From NCBI GenBank assembly GCA_003562605.1, contig PWUG01000048.1:1-9956 (forward strand): a stretch of 9,956 bases of DNA. The letters run 5' to 3'. The notes below the pieces were generated by a model. It saw nothing but the letters and a program-made list of their open reading frames with translations. It ran no database searches and was not told the origin of the DNA. Position 1 is the first letter of the stretch. Each line of letters starts with the position of its first letter. Source of the DNA: Syntrophomonadaceae bacterium. GTDB taxonomy: Bacteria; Bacillota_D; Dethiobacteria; DTU022. A program made the translations under genes and the position numbers. Positions 1 through 5,843 of the stretch are shown here, piece after piece.

Positions 1-12
1 TATTGCGTACAT
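1..12 (-). CDS. rplU: Ribosomal protein bL21, N-terminal fragment (cut by window edge)
   Basis: Only the first four codons lie in the window and they read M-Y-A-I, the usual opening of bacterial ribosomal protein bL21, an RNA-binding protein of the 50S subunit. Support comes mainly from context. The gene follows an RNase G/E gene, as rplU commonly does in Bacillota. It has its own consensus promoter and an approximately 88-base structured leader, and a G-rich Shine-Dalgarno tract ends 7 bases before the ATG. The rest of the gene, and probably ysxB and rpmA after it, would lie beyond the left edge. Four codons alone would not identify it. Confidence 0.82.
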
Positions 13-100
13 AAACAAACCCCCCGTAAGGACTCGCCGAATCAGGTAGCCCAATGCTTTGCGGGGCTTTAAGAACCGTATTCGTGCGGTTATAAGTCTA
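13..100 (-). promoter_or_regulatory. Structured 5' leader of rplU (L21-leader type)
   Basis: About 88 bases separate the predicted transcription start (near 100) from the rplU ATG. On the transcribed strand I see three possible helices: AACCG/CGGTT (arms 87-91 and 74-78); AGCCC/GGGCT (arms 64-68 and 48-52); and an alternative in which CCCCG (62-66) pairs with CGGGG (22-26) at the ribosome binding site. The second and third are mutually exclusive because they share bases 64-66. Bacillota rplU genes are known to carry a conserved 'ribosomal protein L21 leader', presumed to mediate feedback by L21. Position and layout fit that family. A covariance-model match was not run. Confidence 0.65.
20..25 (-). 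promoter_or_regulatory. Ribosome binding site of rplU (GGGGGG)
   Basis: A run of six G on the minus strand lies 7 bases upstream of the rplU ATG. It can pair with the CCUCC anti-Shine-Dalgarno sequence only with a G-U wobble, so it is less canonical than the AAAGGAGA sites elsewhere in the window. Part of it is complementary to CCCCG in the leader (positions 62-66), so it could be masked by RNA structure. Confidence 0.6.
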
Positions 101-106
101 TTGCAG

Positions 107-135
107 ATTTTAACACGCGTATATGCTATTGTCAA
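107..135 (-). promoter_or_regulatory. Sigma-A promoter of rplU
   Basis: On the minus strand a perfect -35 TTGACA (130-135) is followed by a 17-base spacer and a -10 TAAAAT (107-112, five of six matches to TATAAT). This is a textbook vegetative promoter. It puts transcription start near position 100, so the L21 transcription unit can be expressed independently of the RNase gene upstream. Confidence 0.85.
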
Positions 136-137
136 TC

Positions 138-210
138 AAAGTAACGGGTATATCAGCTATTATTCTGTGATGAGAAACTCTTTGCCCCGACTGATAGCAA
201 AATTTACTTT
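138..210 (-). repeat. Nested inverted repeats between rng end and rplU promoter
   Basis: Two nested arm pairs are visible: AAAGTAA (204-210, covering the end of the rng coding region) with TTACTTT (138-144), and TATCAG (191-196) with CTGATA (151-156). A small GAG/CTC hairpin lies inside. There is no GC-rich stem followed by a T run, so this is not a clear intrinsic terminator. It could be a weak terminator, an mRNA 3'-end stabiliser or chance. Read-through from rng into rplU looks possible. Confidence 0.3.
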
Positions 211-1886
211 GTTTTCAATATTGCCCTGGCGAATGTGCGGTTCACATCTTTGATTTCTACCTTGGTAACCTGACCTACCTTATCACCAGCCCCCTCTACA
301 TTGATTACAAAACCCTGGATGCGGGCAATACCGTGGTTGGGATTGGTAGCGTGCGGTTCTTCGATAGTCAGATCGAGAACCTCACCTGCTTTGACCGGCA
401 GGGCCAGGGCTTTGATCTCTTTGTGGCTTCCCCGGGCAATGATACGGTGCTGCTCGATATGAACATCTTCGCTGCCCCGGATAAATATATGCCGGCCCAT
501 TTCGTCTTCGAGCTTTTTAAGATTGCCTCCCCCGCTACCGATAATAATGGCAGCGACTTCGTGGTGCATCTCAACTAAGATAGCCTTGCTTTTCTCTTCC
601 TGAAGCTGCATCTTCAGTTCTCTCTCAATGCGCGTGCTGATCACAAGCGGTGTAAGCACCCTTCCCGAACCTCCGCAGTAAGGACAGGGCTGCTGCAGGT
701 ATTCTGAAAGATCCTGGCGCACTTTCTTCCTGGTCATCTCTACCAGGCCCAGGTTGGTAAGCCCCAGGACATAGGTTTTGGTGCGGTCGTTTTTAATAGA
801 TGCATTAAGTTTATCCAAAACTTTACGGCGGTGATCTTCAATACTCATATCTATAAAATCAACAATGATAATGCCGCCGATATCACGAAGACGAACCTGC
901 CGGGCTATTTCTTCAGCTGCTTCCAGGTTTGTCTTCAATATTGTGTCGGCCAGATTGCGGCGGCCAATATAGCGGCCTGTATTCACATCGACTACTGTTA
1001 AAGCTTCAGCTTCATCGAAAACCAGGTAACCACCGCTTTTTAACCAGACCTGGCGGGCCAGGGCTTTTTCAAGTTCTGCTTCCACCCCGTAGCGTTCAAA
1101 GATCGGTTCTGCCTCCTGGTATAACTTTACTTTTGCCTTTAGATGGGGTGAAATATAATCAACTATTTCCCGAACCTTATCGTATTCGTGCTCATTGTCG
1201 ATCAGAAAGCTACTGAACTCTTCGACGAAAAGATCACGTGCAATGCGGCAGGTGAGTGAAAGATCCTGATAGAGAATAGCCGGCGCAGCTTTTTGCTGAA
1301 ACCTGGTTGATATCCGGTTCCAGAGCTGAACCAAAAATTTGAGATCCTGCTCCATAACCTCGATTTCAACTCCCTCCGCTACCGTGCGCACGATCAGTCC
1401 AAGCTCTTCCGGTTTTAATTTTTCCACCTCACGGCGCAGCCTGTCACGCTCAGCCTGGCTTTCTATTCGTCGTGAGACACCGATATAATCCGCCCCGGGT
1501 ACTAAAACCAGGTAACGTCCGGGTATTGTAATCTGACCGGTTACCCTTGCACCTTTACTGCCATAAGGCTCTTTGACTACCTGGACCATTATATCCTCTC
1601 CAACCCGCAGCAGTTTTTCAATTGAGCCTCGGGCCGGCGGTGGACTTTCATCGTCCCAATCGGTGAAGATATCGTCCACGTAGAGAAAAGCGTTTTTTTC
1701 AAGCCCTATGTCGACAAAAGCTGCCTGCATTCCCGGCAGGACATTAGCTACAATCCCTTTATAAAGATTTCCCACCACCCTTTGCTGGAGCGGTCTTTCA
1801 ATGTCAAGTTCAACCAACTTCCCTTTTTCCAGCAGGGCAACACGAGTTGCCCGGTTATCACAGTTGACTATAATTTTTTTATCCAT
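204..1886 (-). CDS. rng: Ribonuclease G/E family endoribonuclease with KH-like and TRAM-like tail
   Basis: Single-strand-specific endoribonuclease of the RNase E/G family, acting in rRNA maturation and mRNA decay in the cytoplasm; 560 residues. An S1-like RNA-binding domain lies near residues 35-120 with VGNLYKGIVANVLPGMQAAF. The RNase H-like/DNase I-like catalytic core follows, with the two metal-binding aspartates in VVDVNTG (D300) and IVDFIDM (D343). The Zn-link motif CPYCGGSG (C401, C404) normally mediates dimerisation. Beyond it is an extra tail of about 150 residues: a KH-like stretch at 436-475 containing IIIGSGGGNLKKLE, then a TRAM-like beta-barrel at about 500-557 containing HGIARIQGFVINV. 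The ATG at 1886 is 7 bases after the DUF2344 stop and has only a weak, distant Shine-Dalgarno (AAGGGA), so translation may depend on coupling. The rng symbol follows family and neighbourhood; an rne label is equally possible. Confidence 0.95.
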   Translation of the reverse strand: MDKKIIVNCDNRATRVALLEKGKLVELDIERPLQQRVVGNLYKGIVANVLPGMQAAFVDIGLEKNAFLYVDDIFTDWDDESPPPARGSIEKLLRVGEDIMVQVVKEPYGSKGARVTGQITIPGRYLVLVPGADYIGVSRRIESQAERDRLRREVEKLKPEELGLIVRTVAEGVEIEVMEQDLKFLVQLWNRISTRFQQKAAPAILYQDLSLTCRIARDLFVEEFSSFLIDNEHEYDKVREIVDYISPHLKAKVKLYQEAEPIFERYGVEAELEKALARQVWLKSGGYLVFDEAEALTVVDVNTGRYIGRRNLADTILKTNLEAAEEIARQVRLRDIGGIIIVDFIDMSIEDHRRKVLDKLNASIKNDRTKTYVLGLTNLGLVEMTRKKVRQDLSEYLQQPCPYCGGSGRVLTPLVISTRIERELKMQLQEEKSKAILVEMHHEVAAIIIGSGGGNLKKLEDEMGRHIFIRGSEDVHIEQHRIIARGSHKEIKALALPVKAGEVLDLTIEEPHATNPNHGIARIQGFVINVEGAGDKVGQVTKVEIKDVNRTFARAILKTK

Positions 1887-1893
1887 AATTTAT

Positions 1894-2610
1894 TCACATC
1901 CCTTCAGACAAAGGTTGCAGGCTTCCTTTTTGATTAATCAATATACGTTCACGGTGCAGTTGCCATTTACAGGATATAATGCCTTCGGCAGCAGGATCTG
2001 ATTCCAACTGCTCAAGCAAAAAAAAAGGGGAGATACCGCCCCGACTACCGGCCTGCAAAAGCAGGTTTAATACCAGCAGCTCATCATCCTTCCTGTTTAT
2101 TATTTCTGCCTTGATTATATAAGGACGGACGTTGGTGTAAGTTGTTTTCTTCTTTTTCGTTTTACGTTGAACCATGATTTCTTTCCTGGCCATTAATCGT
2201 TCCAGAGAAGCCTGGACTAATTCAAAATCAACCTCATTACCGGATTCGCATTTCAGGGTTGCAAGATACTGAGCAGCACCGACCAGGGAAGCCAGTGAAG
2301 GCTTATCAAGAGCCACTTCGAATGCACCCGTTAGTTCCAGCGCTGCAGGCAGCTGGGGACTCAGGGTATTGATAAATTGTTCCGGCTGGATAGTTTCACT
2401 AAAATATATTTCACCGTATTCTTCCGCAGCTGTAACGCCAAGCGGCAGGGGCAGGGCCAGGGCCAGGCGCGGATGTGGATTGTAACCCTGACTGAAAGCC
2501 AGGGGCAGCCGGCTTCTACTTAGAGCCCGCAAAAAAAGGCGCAGCATATCAAGATGTGAAATATAGGCCAAAGGCATTTTACGTTTAAAAATGAAACAAA
2601 CCCGGCTCAT
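1894..2610 (-). CDS. DUF2344 / TIGR03936 family radical SAM-associated protein
   Basis: A 238-residue protein of a conserved Bacillota family found next to, or fused to, the TIGR03960 radical SAM protein. Its biochemical function is unknown to me. The N-terminal signature is clear: FKRKMPLAYISHLDMLRLF at residues 8-26, then the conserved FSQGYNPHPRLALALPLPLG at residues 39-58. A lysine-rich patch, QRKTKKKKTT, is around residues 148-157 and could contact nucleic acid (inference). The ATG is set by a strong AAAGGAGA site 5 bases upstream, and it overlaps the radical SAM stop by 4 bases (ATGA), so the two proteins are translationally coupled and probably made in fixed ratio. The gene contains a run of nine T on the coding strand (2018-2026). 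The partnership with rng and rplU suggests an RNA- or ribosome-linked role, but that is inference. Confidence 0.9.
   Translation of the reverse strand: MSRVCFIFKRKMPLAYISHLDMLRLFLRALSRSRLPLAFSQGYNPHPRLALALPLPLGVTAAEEYGEIYFSETIQPEQFINTLSPQLPAALELTGAFEVALDKPSLASLVGAAQYLATLKCESGNEVDFELVQASLERLMARKEIMVQRKTKKKKTTYTNVRPYIIKAEIINRKDDELLVLNLLLQAGSRGGISPFFLLEQLESDPAAEGIISCKWQLHRERILINQKGSLQPLSEGM
2018..2026 (-). other. Nine-base T homopolymer inside the DUF2344 gene
   Basis: The coding strand reads CCCC followed by nine T then G, encoding Ser-Pro-Phe-Phe-Leu-Leu near the middle-to-end of the protein. Long homopolymers favour slippage by polymerase or RNA polymerase. The reading frame is intact here, so it may simply be a low-complexity coding accident. 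Confidence 0.5.
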
Positions 2611-4391
2611 AATTCTCTCCTTTGGTCCAAATCAGCAGAAATGGCGTTTTGGTGTTCGCGAATAAATAATTCTTTATTTACACCGCAGTAAAGGTGATCC
2701 CAGGGCAGGTAGTCGTCATAATTAAAGCGGCGGTAAGCATAAGACCCCGGGTCGAGGTCAAGTTCCCGGAATGCTTGCTGCCAGAGTTTAAAAGAGAAGT
2801 GTTCCGACCAGCCATCGAAACGGCATCCCAGCTGCCAGGCTTTTTCCAACAGCGGGGCCAGGGTCCGATCTCCGCGGGCAAAAACTGCTTCCAGAAGGCT
2901 TGCCTCAGCTTCATGCCAGCTATAATCGAATCCTGGCATTTTCTTAAACCCTTTTCGCAGGATCTGCTGGCGATCAATAACTCTTGATAGCTCCAACTGT
3001 GGCTCCCATTGAAATGGTGTATGCGCTTTAGGGACAAAGGTAGAAACACTGACCGAAATATTCAGACTGCCCTTAACCTGATGTATAAAATGCTTTCTTA
3101 TTCTTTGGCAAAGGTTAAGAATCGCCTCTACATCAGCATCTTCCTCAGTAGGAAGGCCAATCATAAAATATAGTTTGAAGCCCTGCCAGCCGGCTTCAAC
3201 AGCATCACCCAGGGAGGCAAATATTTCTTCCTCGGATATATCTTTCTTAATTACCCGGCGCAGGCGTTCAGAAGCCGCCTCAGGTGCAAAAGTCAGGCTG
3301 CTGCGCCGCCCGCGGTGCAGTTGATCAGCCAATTTAACCGAATAGGAGTCCAGTCGCAGTGAAGGAAGACTGCACTTAACATGACCTCCTGCCAGAACTT
3401 CATCCATTTCATTAATAAGGCTGTCGATTTGCGGATAGTCTGCACTACTCAACGACGAGAGTGAAATTTCATCATAGCCTGTGGCAGCAATCAAAGTTTC
3501 TGCTGTTTCGACAATCTTACTTTGAGAACGCCTGCGTACCGGACGGAATATAAAGCCGGCCTGGCAAAAGCGGCAGCCTCTTCCGCAGCCACGGAACAGT
3601 TCGACTACAGCCCGATCGTGAACTGTCTGAATATATGGAACTACAGGAGCAGTTGGGTAAGGCGCACTGTCAAGATCAGCTGCAATCTTTTTCTGGATAA
3701 CCGGCGCTGCACGAGGGTCGATTTTTTCCATTCCACAAAGTACTCCATCCCGGTAAATTGGTCTGTATAGCGCCGGGACATATACTCCATCTAAAGCAGA
3801 AAGCCGGGATAAGATTTCTTTGCGTTCTAGATTTTGACCTTTCAAAACACCAATTTCTCTCAGCAGGTCCGGTAAAAATTCTTCCGCTTCACCCAGGACA
3901 AATAAATCAAAAAAAGGTGCCAGTGGTTCAGGGTTAAAAGTACACGGTCCGCCCCCGATTACCAGGGGATCACTTTCAATGCGCCTGCTGCTGTAAAGGG
4001 AGATAGAGGCCAGATCGAGCATATTGAGTACATTTGTATAACTTAACTCGTATTGCAGGGAAAAACCAACCACATCGAAATCAGTTAAAGGTTTTTGGCT
4101 TTCAAGGGCAAAAAGTAGCTGATCATGCTCGCGCATTAAATCTTCCATGTCTGCTGCCGGGGCAAAAACGCGCTCCATAAGCAAATCAGGTTTGCTGTTA
4201 ACACACTCATAGAGGATTTTCAAACCCTGGTTGGACATACCTACCTCGTAAAGATCAGGAAAGGCAAAAACCATTCGCACAACAGCCTGATCATGTTCCT
4301 TTAGACAGGCATTCCACTCATTGCCAAGGTAGCGGGCCGGTTTCTGGACCCTTGAAAGCAGATCACTAATTTTACCTTTCTCGAAAGGCAT
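2607..4391 (-). CDS. TIGR03960-type B12-binding-domain radical SAM protein
   Basis: A radical SAM enzyme of about 594 residues, of the TIGR03960 type with an N-terminal B12-binding-like domain; its substrate is not established as far as I know. The start region holds the family motif VQKPARYLGNEWN. Residues 40-170 form the cobalamin-binding-like Rossmann part, with FPDLYEVGMSNQGLKILYE, DVVGFSLQYELSYTNVLNML and VIGGGPCTFNPEPLAPFFD. The 4Fe-4S ligands are CGRGCRFC (C269, C273, C276 from the start used here). Later radical SAM core pieces include LTFAPEAASERLR and GFKLYFMIGLPTE. The C-terminal part holds YDDYLPWDHLYCGVNKEFL-like residues typical of the family. An upstream in-frame ATG at 4406 has no Shine-Dalgarno, whereas the ATG at 4391 has GGTGAG 4 bases before it; the choice is uncertain. 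The gene is coupled to the DUF2344 partner downstream. The context hints at RNA or ribosome modification. Confidence 0.92.
   Translation of the reverse strand: MPFEKGKISDLLSRVQKPARYLGNEWNACLKEHDQAVVRMVFAFPDLYEVGMSNQGLKILYECVNSKPDLLMERVFAPAADMEDLMREHDQLLFALESQKPLTDFDVVGFSLQYELSYTNVLNMLDLASISLYSSRRIESDPLVIGGGPCTFNPEPLAPFFDLFVLGEAEEFLPDLLREIGVLKGQNLERKEILSRLSALDGVYVPALYRPIYRDGVLCGMEKIDPRAAPVIQKKIAADLDSAPYPTAPVVPYIQTVHDRAVVELFRGCGRGCRFCQAGFIFRPVRRRSQSKIVETAETLIAATGYDEISLSSLSSADYPQIDSLINEMDEVLAGGHVKCSLPSLRLDSYSVKLADQLHRGRRSSLTFAPEAASERLRRVIKKDISEEEIFASLGDAVEAGWQGFKLYFMIGLPTEEDADVEAILNLCQRIRKHFIHQVKGSLNISVSVSTFVPKAHTPFQWEPQLELSRVIDRQQILRKGFKKMPGFDYSWHEAEASLLEAVFARGDRTLAPLLEKAWQLGCRFDGWSEHFSFKLWQQAFRELDLDPGSYAYRRFNYDDYLPWDHLYCGVNKELFIREHQNAISADLDQRREL
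2616..2623 (-). promoter_or_regulatory. Ribosome binding site of DUF2344 gene (AAAGGAGA)
   Basis: A near-perfect Shine-Dalgarno lies inside the 3' end of the radical SAM gene, 5 bases before the ATG at 2610. It fixes the start and shows that the 4-base overlap is a genuine coupled junction. Confidence 0.85.
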
Positions 4392-4442
4392 CCAGCTCAC
4401 CAACATTGTTTTAAATTTTAACTTATATATTCTTATTTTACC

Positions 4443-4482
4443 AGTTTAGTATTTAATTAATATGAATACAAATCTGATTATA
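4443..4482 (-). promoter_or_regulatory. Candidate promoter(s) for the radical SAM-DUF2344-rng operon
   Basis: On the minus strand a perfect TATAAT box (4477-4482) has no good -35 at 16-18 bases, and its -35 region falls on the inverted repeat at 4488-4516. A second candidate is TTGTAT (4466-4471), 17 bases, TAAACT (4443-4448), only a moderate match. Either would give a leader of roughly 50-85 bases. The AT-rich composition of this gap supports a promoter somewhere here, but the exact position is not certain. Confidence 0.35.
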
Positions 4483-4487
4483 GTGAC

Positions 4488-4516
4488 AGGGATAAGAAGT
4501 CCTGCCTCTTATCCCT
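4488..4516. repeat. Perfect 10-bp inverted repeat in the radC-radical SAM gap
   Basis: Arms AGGGATAAGA (4488-4497) and TCTTATCCCT (4507-4516) are exactly complementary around a 9-base centre. Transcribed from the minus strand it would form a stable hairpin after radC, but no T run follows on either strand, so it is not a classic intrinsic terminator. It sits immediately upstream of a TATAAT box, so an operator or mRNA-end hairpin are alternatives. Confidence 0.6.
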
Positions 4517-4576
4517 AGCTTATCAAATTATTATGCTCCTATGATACCATATAATTCCTGCTCATATAAGAGTCTC

Positions 4577-5266
4577 CTAAATAAGGCCTTTTTCCCTAAA
4601 GCTGAAAAAACAACCGTCGCCAATAATGATATGATCACGTATGGATACTCCTAAAATATTACCGGCATCTACAAGCCGCCTCGTTACTGCCAGATCTTCC
4701 TGGCTTGGTGACGGGTCTCCGCTCGGATGGTTGTGAACAAGGATTACCGAAGCAGCACTTTTACGCATAGGTATATTAAATATCTCCCTAGGATGTACAA
4801 TCGACGCACTGAGACTGCCAACTGATATTTCTTCTTTGGAGATAACATGGTTCTTGGTATTTAAAAGTAGGATTTTGAAGTACTCTTTTTTCTTATAACG
4901 CAGTTCTTCCATAAACAGATCTGCCGCCTGCCTGGGGCTGGTAATACTGCCGCCTCTCTCAGGGGGTGTTGTAGCCAACCTGGAACCCAATTCCAGGGCA
5001 GCTTTAATCATCACTGCCTTGTCGGGACCAATACCTCTGTTTTCCTGCAGCTCCTCCAGGGAAAGACCGGGCAAATTTCTCAGGCCCCCTCCGCGAGCAA
5101 GAACTTTCATCGCCACCTGGATAGCTGACTGATCCCTGTTGCCAACGCGAAGCAGGATCGCCAACAGTTCTGCATTTGAAAGAGCCCCGGCTCCTAAATT
5201 TTTCAACTTCTCCCGTGGCCTTTCCTCGGGCGGTAAATCCCGAATCATTATTGAATCATTACTCAT
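4577..5266 (-). CDS. radC: RadC family JAB/MPN-domain protein
   Basis: A 229-residue RadC (YicR/YsxA) protein. The N-terminal part (residues 10-95) has DLPPEERPREKL and a helix-hairpin-helix region around LPGLSLEELQENRGIGPDKA. The C-terminal JAB/MPN metalloprotease-like fold carries the JAMM motif HNHPSGDPSPSQED, with H178, H180 and D191 as likely metal ligands. Despite the old name and the motif resemblance to deubiquitinating-type peptidases, its physiological role is unresolved and a DNA repair role is not supported in Bacillus. An ATG at 5275 abuts AAGAAGGG with no spacing, so I chose the ATG at 5266, which is 9 bases from that Shine-Dalgarno. This start overlaps the maf stop by 8 bases (ATGAGTAA), implying coupling. 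In many Bacillota mreB follows next; it does not here. Confidence 0.95.
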   Translation of the reverse strand: MSNDSIMIRDLPPEERPREKLKNLGAGALSNAELLAILLRVGNRDQSAIQVAMKVLARGGGLRNLPGLSLEELQENRGIGPDKAVMIKAALELGSRLATTPPERGGSITSPRQAADLFMEELRYKKKEYFKILLLNTKNHVISKEEISVGSLSASIVHPREIFNIPMRKSAASVILVHNHPSGDPSPSQEDLAVTRRLVDAGNILGVSIRDHIIIGDGCFFSFREKGLI

Positions 5267-5843
5267 GATCGCCATCCCTTCTTTTTTGCATTTTTATCAT
5301 CATATTGTACAGAAGGTTCAAAGGCAGCCCGACTACATTAAAGTAGCAGCCCTCAATCTTTTCCACAAACAGCGCCGCCCTGCCCTGTATTCCGTAGGCA
5401 CCGGCTTTATCCAAAGGTTCACCTGTCGCCACATAGGCATCAAGGTCACTTTCAGATAGATTTGCCATCCACACTTTAGTTATCGAAGCCCTGCTTTCAT
5501 ATTTGCCGGAAGCAGCATCGAGTAAAGTCAAGCCGGTTAAGACTGAATGTCGATCTCCGCTCAGGAGCCGGAGCATTTGTAAGGCTTCTATCTGATCAAC
5601 GGGCTTTCCCATAATTACCCCCCGATGAAGAACGACTGTGTCAGCAGCAAGGATAATGCCTTCCTCCAGGGGGCCGGAAACTGCAAGGGCTTTTTCCTGA
5701 GATAGGCGGACAACCATTTCATGAGGCGCCAGGCTGTTGTATTTTTCTTCTATAACATCAGGTATTGTTATTGTAAAAGGTATTCCAACCTGGCGAAGAA
5801 GTTCGGCTCGACGCGGAGATGCAGAGGCCAGTACCAGGTTCAT
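5259..5843 (-). CDS. maf: Maf nucleoside triphosphate pyrophosphatase (dTTP/UTP type)
   Basis: A 194-residue Maf/YhdE-like enzyme, near the usual family length, that hydrolyses non-canonical or surplus nucleoside triphosphates to the monophosphate and pyrophosphate in the cytoplasm. Motifs run in order: SASPRR (residues 7-12, phosphate binding), EKA (K51), AADTVV with the catalytic-type D68, GKP (79-81), LLSGDRHSVLTG (93-104), GEPLDKAGAYGIQG (141-154) and NVVGLPL (169-175). The YGIQG form with Q153, plus the arginine of SPRR and K51, matches the dTTP/UTP-specific YhdE branch, not the YceF (m7GTP) branch; this assignment rests on remembered family determinants. The start has a GGAAGGTG Shine-Dalgarno 7 bases upstream and a 4-base ATGA overlap with the preceding transporter gene. 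Confidence 0.95.
   Translation of the reverse strand: MNLVLASASPRRAELLRQVGIPFTITIPDVIEEKYNSLAPHEMVVRLSQEKALAVSGPLEEGIILAADTVVLHRGVIMGKPVDQIEALQMLRLLSGDRHSVLTGLTLLDAASGKYESRASITKVWMANLSESDLDAYVATGEPLDKAGAYGIQGRAALFVEKIEGCYFNVVGLPLNLLYNMMIKMQKRRDGDHE
5276..5283 (-). promoter_or_regulatory. Ribosome binding site deciding the radC start (AAGAAGGG)
   Basis: The AAGAAGGG motif lies within the maf coding region. It touches the upstream ATG at 5275 but stands 9 bases from the ATG at 5266, which is why the shorter RadC start is preferred. Confidence 0.6.

Noticed and set aside
59..253. Plus-strand reading frame of 64 residues near the left end
   Set aside because: It lies antisense to the L21 leader, promoter and rng 3' end, has no ribosome binding site and no recognisable protein motif.
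4488..4516. Calling the palindrome a rho-independent terminator
   Set aside because: No T tract follows the stem on either strand, so I recorded it as an inverted repeat of uncertain role.
4539..4565. Mini reading frame (M-S-R-N-Y-M-V-S) with a GGAG 8 bases upstream, just after radC
   Set aside because: Eight codons with one plausible ribosome binding site are expected by chance; no sign of a conserved leader peptide or attenuator follows.
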